Shown piece by piece: positions 11,577 through 23,936 of a stretch of DNA of 64,000 nt. Origin of the DNA: Tyto alba (taxonomy: Eukaryota > Chordata > Aves > Strigiformes > Tytonidae); assembly GCF_018691265.1 (NCBI RefSeq), contig NW_024881313.1, forward strand, positions 18,469,518 to 18,533,517, given 5' to 3'. How positions within the stretch are numbered: position 1 is the first letter of the stretch; the number at the start of each line of letters is the position of its first letter. The notes under the pieces were generated by a model. That model was not told the origin of the DNA. It did not search any database and worked only from the letters and a program-made list of their open reading frames with translations. Both the position numbers and the translations under genes were made by a program.

Positions 11577-12140
11577 GACTCTACATTCCCAATGCAGTCT
11601 GCAGCACAGACTTCCACTTTCGCCTCAGCACTCCACTGACATAAACTAATACATGTACAGGGGCAAATTCTTGTATTAAAATTTTATCTTGCACATTCTC
11701 TTCTTTCAAGTAACTAAATAGTCAATTTATATTCATTTCATTCCTTGAAGAGGTTATCCCCAGCTGGCAGACAGGAAAATTAAGCATAGTTGAAGGTACG
11801 CATGGTAACAACCTCAATCCTGCAGCCCAGCCAGCCTGCAGTGTGATGAGGAGCTCAGTGCTGCTCCTCAGCTACTCCAGAGCAAAACCAGGAGCACCCC
11901 TTTTCCTCTCACTGTCATGGCCTGGCTGTGGACTCTTGCTCCTTGGACCTGTCACCATGTCGGTTCCATTTACTAACCCACCACAGCACCAGCCTAGCAA
12001 AACGAAAGGCTTGTTGCCAGGTTATCAGGTAGAACTGAAACAACGCAGCCCCAAGTGCTAGAATCGGCAGAACAGGCAGGTGTGGGGGCAGACAGGCATG
12101 AAGTCTTCTGGCCAAGTGCAACACTGGCGGAGGAAAAGGA

Positions 12141-12199
12141 GGGAATCGGGACCACCCCTGCCAGTTCATGGGCAATTAGGCCACTGTACCACTGAACCA
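12141..12199 (-). repeat. tRNA-Gly-like relic (A-box and B-box remnants)
   Basis: On the minus strand TGGTTCAGTGGTA (12199-12187) is identical to the D-arm/A-box of eukaryotic tRNA-Gly. It is followed about 33 nt later by GGTCCCGATTCCC (12153-12141), a B-box-like element carrying one insertion and one change from GGTTCGATTCCC. The anticodon arm between them does not form a clean stem and the acceptor stem is lost, so this is not a working tRNA. It is either a tRNA pseudogene or the head of a decayed tRNA-derived SINE. Chance is unlikely for the 13-base match but cannot be excluded. Confidence 0.35.
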
Positions 12200-15100
12200 C
12201 AGCCCGAGAGTCCTCCTCAAGTAACTGCAACCCTATGGTCACTCTGGAAGGCTGCCTGTCCCTCTCCTGACTTAGACAAGCTTTAGATCAGTTTTTCACA
12301 TGAACAGTTGTGGTAGACCTTTATTCTGCATTAGTCCCAAATCCCAAACTGAACCCAAAATAAATTCCCGACTATGGTACTTCTACCACTGTATATTGGC
12401 ACCACAGCAGTAAAATCTCCTGGCTCCATAAGGATAGGATGCTTATGACAATGCCAGGGAAGGGTTTGATTTAGAGCAATGAGGACTTTTCCATGGCCGC
12501 TATGAAGGGTTTACAACCACTCCTGAACACCCAAAAACCTTTACAGCCACTGTTGGCATTTCTGTATGGGTGGAGGGAGGAGGTTACTGTTGGTTCCTCA
12601 TGACTGTAAAAAGCATGCTTTCATTAACATCTTTACATGCCAGTTGCTGTGACTCCTGTTTTCTCCTCACTATGGCAACTGGGATTAATCACCCTCCAAC
12701 TTGTCTCTGTTGAAACTTTCTCAGCCTCCAAAAATATTTACTATATTTCCAAGTTCTTGAGATTTTTATGTTCAAAACAATGTTTATATTTCCTCATTTG
12801 GAATAAATAAAAAAATTAATTAACCTGTGACCTAGATCATCTTCTAGATAATGAATTAAATAAAATAGGACTGACTACAGTTACCTTCATCCCAACACTG
12901 CAAAGCATCCCCGTCTTGACAGACAAACATTTGTCATTACCCTTTGTTTACTCCTTCAACCAATATCAGTCACACAGAAGCCGCCTTCTCATCCAAGTCA
13001 ATTAATTTTCCAATTAGTATTTTTGAACCAGGTTGCTGTACTGTCTGTATTTCGGTTGTGATGACTGCATATATATGCAGAGCATAACAACTGACTCAGT
13101 GACCAAAACTTGCTTCAGTTTAAATTATCATAACAGCCACGGTGATCTTAATTCTTGGCAGGGATTTTAGGGTTGTTAAGATTTCATGAGAAAAAGATTT
13201 CTAATCAGACTAAAAATGTGAATTTAAAAAAATTACTTTCTATTTCCCTACACTGGAAGTCAATTATGTAAATCTGAAGTTATTTGCTCTTCCACAAATT
13301 CACAATCATAAATGGAAAGTACAGTTATATGTACACTTGCAACATCATCTTTCTTACAGATTCATTTTATATAAAAACCAAAAAGTGACAACAACCAGGG
13401 TTTTGATATGCCGCTCATCCATTTTTTATTGCTTTATGTGATTGGGAAGAGCACTGAAGCATAATTTTGTACTTCTTGGTCACCTTGCAGCTGATTCCCA
13501 GTGGTGCTTATCACAGTTCCATGACTACTACTGTAGCTAGCAGACAAAGGTTTTCAACCTAGAGGTCCATGTTCCAGGCTTTGGGAATGCGTGAAAGTGA
13601 GTTGGAGAAGCACGATTGTTTAGGTTGTACAGTTGCCTGCCTAAGGGGGAGTCTGAAGGGGATGGCACTCTGCTGAAAGACTCTTGGGGTTCACAAAATG
13701 CTGAAAACCAAGGAACGACAGCAGAAATGGCTGATCAAACAAATCAGTGAATTATCTGTCTCTTTAGAGACAAATCTCAACGTAAAACGCCGTGACTGGC
13801 CAATAAATGATGGAAGAAGGCTGAGAGGAGATGGGCAAGGGTGACCCGCTCAGGGAATAATGCAGGGTATGACTGACCACAGCTGCTGCAAACACAGCTG
13901 ACTTTATCTCAACACAAAATGGAACCTGAGGGTGGCCTTTGTTTTACTTGAACAGCTATGTCAGTTGAGTGGATCAAATCTTTCTCCTGAGTTCATTAAG
14001 AATGTCTCCCAGACCAGTGCGGGGTGGGGGTGTATACGTGGTTCAGCCCAGCATATAGTATAAAAACTGAACAACTAACAGCAGAGATAAATTCAAGAGA
14101 TCAACAGGCTTGAGCTGGTTTCAACCCAGGTATTCCTTCTCAGCGGCTGGTGATGCCCAGCACTGTGACAGTGAGCATATGATAGAGACCAGAAACAGGT
14201 ATCACAGATCAGTGCTGTGGTTGAACTGTTACTGCCATTGCTGTATTCCCCATTTACTAAGTGCAAAATACATTTGTATTGCAATTTCAGTATACTTTGT
14301 ATCACTGTGCTAAATAAAAAAATCCCACATAACATTAAATATCTTCAAATTGGTACACTGCGCATATTAAACATTACACCCTCCACATGTGGCCTACCTA
14401 AAAGAAACCAGTCAGAGAGTACAGGACTCTTGACAAATGCTCATGTTATTTACTAGTTTGTCCATCTGACAACAGAAAGAGGTTATTGTTTACACTGTGG
14501 CATAAACCCATTTTAGATATAGTTGTAAACATCACTCTGCTTAAGCTCTCTCTCACAGCACAGAATCCCTTAGATTCTTTCCTTTCACCTCTTCTGTTTT
14601 CTATATTCGTGCTTCAAAACATACATCTGCTTAAAAGTAACACTATCACAAAGGGCAGCTGGCATTCTTACATTGATAAACACATCCACTTTCTCATTAA
14701 CAATCAGATACGTAGAACTGAAAACATTCCAGTGGCGCACTCTGCTTCCTCAGCGCAGACATTAACATGAATATTTTGTAGGCCATTTAGTCTATGCATT
14801 AAGCCAGCATTTTAAAGTATTATACTGGTTTAACCAAACAGCTATATGTTTGGAAAGTGATCTACTGCGTACAAGCAATGTTTAAAGGGCAAGCAGGAGA
14901 ATGGAATTTCTAAATAACCAAATCATACAGACGTTAAACTTATATACAGAAGCTGCATTAACAGGATTTGCTGGTGGAATGTGCTGGGAAGCAAATGAAA
15001 AAGTACATTTACAAGACTGGTAATCAACATCTGAAAGACCAAAATATGCTCTATTATGTTGTGCCTAAGATGAATATAAGATAGCAGATGAAGGATTCAT

Positions 15101-16669
15101 GTATGTTATGCATACATGCACACGTATATGTATGCTAAATTAAACTGAAAATACAAAGTAGAGCTAATTATACTAAAAATGACAGCATTTACTTAAAAGA
15201 ATCCTCGACACTACCAGTTCACATCAGTACCCTGAAACTCACTCTAAAATTAAGTTTATGGATACTTTTTTGAAGCTAAGAAAATATGTGTGAAATACAC
15301 AGGGATATAATATCTTTTTTCATTTGTTTGTTTGCAATTAATTCTGTTCTCACATTTACAAAGGAACTGCTAAGAAAAATAACACTGTACAACAGTTAAT
15401 CAATATTTTAAAGGAACCAGCTCAATAAATTAAAAACCTATTCTACCATATTTAATCAAAAATACAATTCCAGTGAGTACTGCAGGAGTGCTAACCATCT
15501 TGTAGATGTGTAAAATAGAGATACAGAATTCTCATCTTCTGAAATTTAACAGCTTTAGGAAATCTATACATACCAATTTTTAGCAATATATTCAGTATCA
15601 TTTCATGCTATGCATTATTTTATTTGACATCCACTTCTCTGAACTTTAAAATACACTTTAAAATATAGTTCTGATAATTTCAACATGTTCTGGGATTTAG
15701 AAAACTAACATTCCACAATACAAAAATAAGGTATTCTTCCTGCTTTGCTGAACATATGTTCTAAATCAAAATTGCTCTTCACTTTCCCCCCCACATACAC
15801 ACATTAGACCCTGGGGAAAAAACCCAAACACATAACCCAATGGATGTGTGTGTGCATACACACACTCACAACTCATAGCAAGCAGTTTTAAAGAAAAGCT
15901 GATGTATTTATTTCAACAACTGATCTAATAATCCAAGTGGTCAGTTGTTCTCTTGAGGTTACAAAATTACTTAAGGGAGGAGTAAAAGGACAGGAGATTG
16001 CTATTACTGCTCAAAGCCAGACCAAATTCCCAGGCAGCCTTGTGCTACTGTGCTAGCACTACAGAGACTTCTCTAGCTGGCAGGGCACAATATGCATCGT
16101 TTTGAAGAGCTTACAAAGTAGGGAGGTTAGGAAATCTAGCAGCATTCACCCAATAGGAACTGGATGTCTACTCCAAGGATGCTGACAATAAGCTGAGTTA
16201 CCTTAGATATTTACAAACAGAAAAGCCCTTTGGGTCTGTGACAGATGGACTCAATGCCCCTTAACCAAACCAGTGGCTGTTTGGTACAGGCTCCAAAGGA
16301 TGTAAAGGCCTGAGCCATAGCTGGGCCAAGCACTCCTCTGGGAAACCCACAAAGATGCAGAGCAACAAGGAGTCTTGTGCATACCCCGCCATTTTATGCA
16401 ATTTGACTATGAGCCAACCACTTCATCCCACAAATATGACAGCCTAAGCGAGCCTCCTTTGAGCTCTCCCTGCTAAGCAGCGTGGCTGCATGGCAGTGAT
16501 CTCCGCTTCTGCTGGGACACCCCTCAAGATTGATCCTCAAGGCAGAAAGATATTTTACCAACAACAGATTGCTGGATGAACCAAATTTGAGTTCTCCGTG
16601 GACAGTAACTGGACTGCACACCAGGCAACTCTCCCTTTGAGCAGGGGACTCAACTGAGCAGTCACTCAA
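12200..16669. other. Intron 1 block without identified genes
   Basis: AT-rich intron. Open frames near 14093-14770 lack any motif and overlap on both strands. Apart from a GT/AC hairpin at 15845-15865, nothing recognisable stands out. Confidence 0.6.
15845..15865. repeat. Alternating GT/AC hairpin (Z-DNA or cruciform candidate)
   Basis: GTGTGTGT is followed by a GCAT loop and ACACACAC, giving an 8-bp perfect stem made wholly of alternating purine and pyrimidine. Such tracts can adopt Z-DNA or a small cruciform under supercoiling. Confidence 0.5.
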
Positions 16670-17243
16670 TGTTAAGAGATATTAGTTGCTTAGCTTAAAT
16701 AAGTGTTAAATAGAATGAATCACTTAAGAGTTAAATTTTGTGTGATTTAGTATGCTATTTGCCTAGCTTTACTTACTTATCATGACTAGCTAGATTTGTT
16801 GAAGCCTTAGCCCACAAGCTGTATACTTTCACTTGGATTTACTGAACTTGTAGCTACTTAGTCAAAACAGGGGCCTCTGGAGCCAACGTAAATCAGAAGA
16901 TAAGGAGGCTTCAAGGCTACAACCATCAACAGCACCTGCAACTACACAAGATAATGAATGGCCTGTCTGGAGACAGTGAAGGAATCCAGTGTGTCAAAGG
17001 TGTCGGAAGAGCTCAAGCCAGAATCACTGTTGGGCCAAAGGGGCAGGTGAATAGTATGTAAGGGTATAATTGCCCAGGGATTTCTTTGTCTGGATCCCCC
17101 TCCCCTTTCCCTCTCTGGTGGCACCCAGCTTGAGCTGATCCTGCTGCTGAACCATTCTAATAAATTACTTATTTTTATAAGATTCAATGTCTGAGACTCT
17201 ACTTTCGGGAAACCTAGGATTCAAGCTTCAGAGTGAACTAACA
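16670..17243 (+). mobile_element. Probable old ERV LTR (5' LTR)
   Basis: The segment begins TGTTAAGAG and ends CTAACA, canonical TG...CA ends for an LTR of 574 bp. It carries an AATAAA at 17159-17164 about 80 bp before its end, as expected for the R region. A TGG trinucleotide, the invariant start of retroviral primer-binding sites, begins two bases after the final CA, but the following bases match no tRNA I can name with certainty. No target duplication can be tested because the right-hand LTR is not found. No coding remnants are visible. Family assignment would need a repeat library. Confidence 0.5.
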
Positions 17244-17640
17244 CTGGACACCTGAATGGAAGGTAAGTGATTAATAGCACGTTAAACTTTAAAATCCTAA
17301 CTGATATAAAGGATTGATTGTACACATATAATCCTTTAGCCATAAACCACTGACCAACTCTGGGAAGATCTCTGGATCCACCTGCAGCTAGACTCCTCTC
17401 TGAGAAGGAGTTTAGAAAGCAAGGGAGTCCATTCTGAACCTTGTGACTCAATGGGAGGTCTTCCTTACCCTTTGTATCTCTTAAGACATAAACCACTGAC
17501 CAAGTCTGAGACTAAGTTTGGATCTAGCCACACCTAAGCTCCATCAGTTTAGAAAGGAAGGGGGTCCATTCTGAACCTTGTGACTCAATGGGAGGGTCTC
17601 CCTCGCTGTCTTGCATTTCTGACCTCTATGTAAATAATTC
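17244..17640 (+). mobile_element. Probable ERV leader remnant downstream of the LTR
   Basis: The sequence directly after the LTR contains the primer-site-like TGG and then a tandem duplication, but no gag frame. It is best read as the untranslated leader of a truncated provirus. The right border is uncertain, and the sequence fades into ordinary intron after about 17640. Confidence 0.4.
17341..17620 (+). repeat. 146-bp tandem duplication (about 1.9 copies)
   Basis: CATAAACCACTGACCAA begins copy one at 17341 and copy two at 17487. Both carry the shared block CCATTCTGAACCTTGTGACT followed by CAATGGGAGG, while their middle parts have diverged by substitutions and small indels. The period is 146 bp. 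Because it lies next to the LTR it was probably part of the retroviral leader rather than host DNA. Confidence 0.75.
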
Positions 17641-18323
17641 TAAATTGATTCTAACTCAGTTTTCCATTGTATGTTTCTTCCACGTAGTAAGTAATAGAAT
17701 GAACCTTGCCATTGAACTCTGTTAAGTTGCGCTTTTACAAATCCATGTTAAAATCACTTTTGCCAATACCTTTGATAGTGGTTCTTTAAGAATCCTAAAT
17801 TACTTATTTGCAACAGGGTCTCCAGTACAGTATCAGCCAATGTGGCACAGCAAATCAGTGATAGTTCTAACTCTATCTAGTTATGACAAAATTATACAGG
17901 CACGTTAACATCCTCTACCCACATACAAGTGGATGCAGTGCAGCAGAGACAAAATAATTAAAAATCAAATTGCCTTAAATGGCAACGTAAACCAGCATAT
18001 CTGAAGACTCGAGTTTCTCCCAGAAATGGCCGAGTTACGCTAATGCCAAGATGTTCAATGTGAGCAAGAAGGATTTTAACTTTGTCTTTGGACCATTCAA
18101 TCAGATACTCCCATCTGAGTAGGTAGTTAACTAAAGAAAAAGGTTAGCAAGTAACAATCGTTAATAGGTAATGTGAATGAAACAACCTTTAATATCTGAA
18201 CTTTAAGTTCATCTTTCTGGGCATTAAATTAATACTAAAACTGGGCTGAAATTATTTTGTGATAATACTCACATGGAACATGAAATCCTTGGGATTCTAA
18301 GATAATCACTCGGCTAAGTATGG

Positions 18324-18336
18324 ACACTCATAGTGT
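18324..18336. repeat. ACACTCATAGTGT palindrome, third copy of the 9.7-kb motif
   Basis: The same 13-base core found twice at 9732-9758 recurs here, 8.5 kb away, in unrelated flanking sequence. Confidence 0.5.
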
Positions 18337-21300
18337 ATAGATACTACTTTAAAATATGTGGTGATTCTTATGTTACCTACAGTACTAAAGCCAAGCAAAA
18401 TATATTTTGTATTCTTTTAAATAGGTATGCTTACATATAAAATATTGCCGTCTACTCTGAAGGCTGCTTTTGAAACTCACTTATGTTACTGCCATGTTAA
18501 GACTGCAGTGAGGTGGGTGGAATTTCTTAAAATCTCTTTTCAACTAGGAACCTCAGTAAATGCATTTCCTAGAGCCACTGCTCCAATTCCCTTGGCGGAA
18601 AGCACTTTTAGAAAATCAGATAGGTACCTGTGAAGCATAATGGGTGAGATTTCATGATTCATTTAGGGATGTAGTGCTAAACTTGCAGTCAACACAGACA
18701 GTAGTAGGAGCAGATGGCTTTGCAGGCCATAAGCTACTTTTATACCATGCCTATCCTTTTCTGAACTTTAGAGGGGTATCCTGGCAAAATGTCCTGGAGA
18801 CTGCCTCTTACATCAGCCGTAACAAAGCCTGTACTCTGAAGAGATGTGGCCTTGGACCTGACAGCTCTCTTACTTCTTCAACCCAGCCTACTTTGGAGGG
18901 CATGGGGAGAGGGTCTGCATGAGGCAGCTGTACTCTGAGCTGGGAAGCCTCTCTGGCAGGCAGAGCAGTTGCAGAGCATCTTCCCCAGCCCAGGTTCCTG
19001 GCACAGCACAAGAAGGTGCTGGAGGCTGACAGTGTCACCCAGGAATCCCGATCTGGGCTATTTCCCACTCTCGTGCTGAAGTTTCATTTGGCTTAAAAGA
19101 ACCACCTCTTTGGCCTGAGGAGCTACTGCTGAAATAACTTGGACAAGTTGACATGTTTAGTACCTCAGCTGTGAATTTTCAGAGCTCTTTGTCTAACACC
19201 TTGCTTCATATTCAGGTACCCCTGTCCTCCCACTCCAAAACTCCATCACTTACTGATACAAGTTTTTTTAAAAGGAAAGAGAGAAAACTCTGCTAGAGAT
19301 AAATTCAGTCAAGTGATTAAATATAAAAACCTGAATTAAATGCATTTACATTAGAGCAATATGTCTTGTTTAAGCTTAATTTTATTTAAATAGCAGTGAT
19401 AAGCCAATTATAGCAAATACGTTTGAAGAGCAGTCCTGCCACAGTTTAAAAAAGCCAACAAAACACATACGTTTTACTTTTCTCTCTCTTTGCAAAGGTC
19501 TGAGACAACCCATCCCAAGTTTCACATGAGATTATACCAACCTGTTGAGAAAAACAAATTTCATAATTTCCTACAAAGTGCACAGAAATTTGAAATTGCT
19601 TTTTAAATTAAGACTGGTCATTTTTCAACAGCTTCAATGCAACCCTTGATAATTTCTTCTCAGAAAGAGTCCTCCTGAAAATATGCATCCTTTTTAGATT
19701 GCTCACTTCTGTGACAGCAGGCATGCCGATTCCAGCAAGTGTGACAGCTCAGTTCTGCAGTTACTGAACACTTTTTCCAAATCAATGAAATCCACAGTTA
19801 AAAGAAGCCCACAAATTTGTGTAGTGCAATCTTTTCAATATCTAGAATGGGGTATGATCATGGAGTTTAGAGCAGCAAGAAGGCCCCTTGGTACACCAAG
19901 CAATCACCTACCAGCCTATTTTGGTTTTCATGGCAGCGTTTTTCAGGCTCTGTACAAGGCCCTTGAACACACAGATTTTATCAAGAGATTCACAAATGAC
20001 ACCTGAAGAAGAGCAAGTCTTAAAAAAGCAAGCCATGAAGCTTACCAGTGGTATACTGGCATTTTTACTGTTACTAGGATTTTTTATATTTTAAATAGGA
20101 TCCATAAAAGCAAAAAGGCTAAAAACTGTTGCTGAATGATGAAGGAAGTCTATTAAGATGCTAGTGTGGCTGCTTTTTGGTTTGGTGTTCTTAAGAAGCA
20201 GATATTCACAGACTCTACTTAGGAAAAGGAGCTCCAAACTATGAGAAAGAAAAATAACGCAGTAACAGAAGGTGAAAATGTAATGAAGAGAGGGCATCAT
20301 CTAGCTTTCGTAGGAGTTAAATTAAAGCCTATGTATAAATTTATTCTAACAATTCATTAGCTTGCTGAGGACCTATATAATGTTTCACGTTCACTGGGAC
20401 TTTCACCTCCTATTAGATAAAAAAGATGAGTGATGCATCCTTGCAAGGGGAAAGGGGCTTTGGGCTGAGTCAGGGTGGGGTGGAGGGGCCAGGAAATAGA
20501 CTTCACCACCACAGGCAGAGATGGCTAACACATCTGGGACCCCACCTGGTTACCTTCCATGTCTGTCACCTTGGGTAGGATGGGAGTAGACAGGAAGACA
20601 TGGGAAGATATGGACAATCTCCATCCACTGCAACAAGGAAATGAGAATGAGAAGAGATGCTTATGGGAAAGTCATAGGGCTGCAGATGCTGTCTCTCTGT
20701 CTTGTTGGAGTATTTAAAAAAAATAGGGATTTTTCTCCCTGAATGCTGGTCCCTCCTTCCTTTGTAAGTCCTCATCATATTCCAGTAATACCCATCAGCT
20801 GTTGCAATTTGTTCTTACTTGGACTTGCCTTAAAAATGATCCCAAAGTATCAAGAGATGCAAGATGCAGAGAAAATTTTTCCTTGGTGCAGTAGTGAGAG
20901 AATAACACCTATACCACACCACAGACCTGCTCACTGATACACCCATTGCTCTGCTTTCCTTACCTGCCAAGTTCTTCAGGACCAAGGTGTAAGGCAGCAG
21001 AAGCAGCACAGCTAGGTCCCCGCAGACAGCAAGGAGCAGCTGGGCTTTCTTAGTGCTCTGCTGGGGGGGTGCCCCATCCCCCATTGTTGGATCTACACAC
21101 TTCATTGACGTCATCCAAGATTCACTCTTCCAGCATGTCCACCCCAGATACTGCCAACACCTGCTTTGGGCCTGAACACCTCGGCCTTTGGATTCCCATT
21201 TCCCCTTTCTCTTTGGGATCATTTGCTACATTTTATTTATTACAGCAGCTGGCTGTTCAAGTTTAAGATCCTCCTACGCATGTGGGGTTTGTATATGCAA

Positions 21301-22318
21301 AGTATCATCTCCTCCTGGATGTGGGAGTGTCAGGACAAAAGGGAGGAAAAAAAAAAAAAAAAAGTTGAGTATTTCAGGCTGCTCCCTTTGATTTGCACAG
21401 GACTACATTACTTCTGCATCCCAAAACGCTTCAGTCCAAGGGCTGTACACAGCCGTGCTGTCACGGAGCCAGGCTGCAGAACAGGGCAGCTCCACTCAGC
21501 AGCCGGCATACTCTCCATACTCTCCTGCCCACCAGGTCATTTTGGTCTCTTACCTCCCACAGGTATCACCCCCACCCCACCATCTCAGGGCTGCCAGCTA
21601 GCTGCTAAGGAAGTGACGTGGAGAGGGGAGCAAAAATAATCCAAGGCTCTGCCCTCTCCTTTTGCAGCAGTCAAGACAGGCTCCAAGAGACACAAGCACT
21701 TCTCTACTCACACGTTGTGCTCCGATGCTGCTCAGGGACTACAGGAATATTACATCCCTCCCTCCCCCCAGAGGCACAGAGTGATTCATCCAAGCACTGA
21801 CTTCACATCATGCAAGCATCAAAACCAGGAGCAGGGTATGGGGTGTGAGGGGAAGGTATTTCAAACAGTGTGCCCTGAAGCCACCCGAGTTGTGCAAAAC
21901 ACCAACTCCAGTCTTCTGCTATGGGACCCAGAGAAATTTCTTGGCTCTCAGGCCTGTATGCACTGCTTCAACAGATCCCAGCCCCATGCTGGGAGGAGAC
22001 CTAGGAGTATGTCATCCGTTCCCACTTCTGCAGCTCACTTTCCACAAGATGAAATTTTGGAATAGCTGTAACCCATCTGGGTCCCACCCCAGCCAGAACT
22101 ATAAGGCACATGGTGGACTCCTCTCCTCCTGAAGCTTTGGCATAGCTTGTGTGACAGCACTCAGCATCTGGGACACTTGCTTCAGTTCGCAAGATAAAAC
22201 TGGAGCAAGTTGCAATGAGAAAGGGATCCAACACTAACATGGCTCTCACACACACTTAAGTAAACCATAGGTTAAACACCTAAGTAAATACTAAAAGATG
22301 ATTTGAACATTGTTTTAT

Positions 22319-22342
22319 GGGGGGGGGGGGGGGGGGGGGGGG
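22319..22342 (+). repeat. Poly-G run (24 G)
   Basis: An uninterrupted run of 24 guanines on the + strand, with G-quadruplex potential. It lies in an AT-rich neighbourhood and its true length is prone to sequencing error. Confidence 0.85.
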
Positions 22343-23914
22343 AAAAGTCAAATGGAATACGTTTGTTACTTGCAGAGATGAACAGTGGTGAAGGACATCT
22401 ATACACAGCAGCAATCAAACACGAAACAATACCTACAGTGAAAACTTAAAAATAGTATGCTTAAATGCACAGTATGTGTCATAGCTGCCTTAACTCAAAA
22501 AATACTTGTGTTTTTTTGGATGTTAAATGACTATAGATGATGATTTTTTTTTTAATTAGTTTAATCATGTTCCTCATCGCCAATAAAATATTTGCTAGCT
22601 TTTACACAGGAATATTCCACTAGAGTTTTATTTGAAATGCTCACTGGTGCTGCAAAGGACAACTGCAGGACTCTCTCACTTCCAGGTTAAGCTACTTCAG
22701 AAACTGCAAGCTTTAGCCAGTCCAGAAAATGAAGTTTTCCAAGTAGTGTATAAACACTTCCACGATTCCAGAGTCTGGAGGGATTCATGCTCCTCTGTCA
22801 CCAGCATACCTTTAGGAAAAAGTCAAGGAACATTTAGAGCGTAAGGTTAGGCTCCTATTCTTGAATGCTGTGTCTGTATATGTCTAACAAGCTAGTTATG
22901 AATTCTTCAAAGGTTAGTACAGAAAGAAAATAATTAGTTCTTATTACTAATACAATTTTATTCTGAAGTGCCAGAGATCATAGAGAATATAGGCAGCTGT
23001 TTGGTTCTACACTCTCCTCACGTCAAGCTGCCAGACCACCACAAATGAACACGCAGAAAAGCAATCTTTTAAGGTGCAAGCACATGGAGACCACCACCAA
23101 AGTCAACAGCATTAGAAGTGTGAGTTGAGTACCTACCATACCTACATTCTACAGACTCACAGGCTTCATTTGTAGTCTTTTGGCTTTTGCTATACTGGAA
23201 TTTTTGAGAGATTCAAAAGCACCACTAGTGAGGACCCCTTATTAAACAGAAATGTAATTCAAGCCTTAACCACTGCAATCTGAAGATTTAATTAACCCGT
23301 GTTTTTAAATAGAACACATATAATAAATTCATAGTTTACAAAAGAACTTCAAAAAACTATACAAAATAGGGTATTTAAAATTATTCTTATTTATATCTGG
23401 TCTGAAAAATCCTACATTCCTGTTTACAATTCACATCTAGTAAAAAAAGAGTCCTTTCCTCACAAAACTTAATCTTTAAAAAATAGTAAAAACCCTGAAT
23501 TATCTGATGTATATGAAACTTAATTCCAAGAATAGGACTTTAATAGTAGTTTTAATGTAGGAAAACCAGCTGTGAAGTTCAAGTGACCAGACCTCTCCAG
23601 TTTCCAGCCTGGATTCCGCCCAGACATAGAAACAGAGTCAGGTAGAAAGGTGACTGGCTAAAGTTTCACAAGGAAGAAAGGACAACAAGCCCTCCTGGGG
23701 TTTGAGGGAATAGACCACATGTAGACATGGGAGATGTTCCTCAGTTCTAGACACTCCTCATGCCAAGGAGCCTGGCTGTACTGCATGTCTAACCAGCATG
23801 TTCCTTTCAACATTGCTTCTCCTAGGAAGCAAGACAGAGAATGCTACAGTATGACACACAGGGCCAAGAGAGAACCAGGTGACTGCAGGGGAACAGATGT
23901 TTTAATTAATCTCC

Positions 23915-23936
23915 TTTTTTTTTTTTTTTTTTTTTT
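23915..23936 (+). repeat. Poly-T run (22 T)
   Basis: A simple homopolymer. On the gene strand it is poly-A, but no retrocopy ends here. Confidence 0.85.

Noticed and set aside
12141..12199. Functional tRNA-Gly gene
   Set aside because: No acceptor stem, damaged B box and no anticodon stem, so at best a relic.
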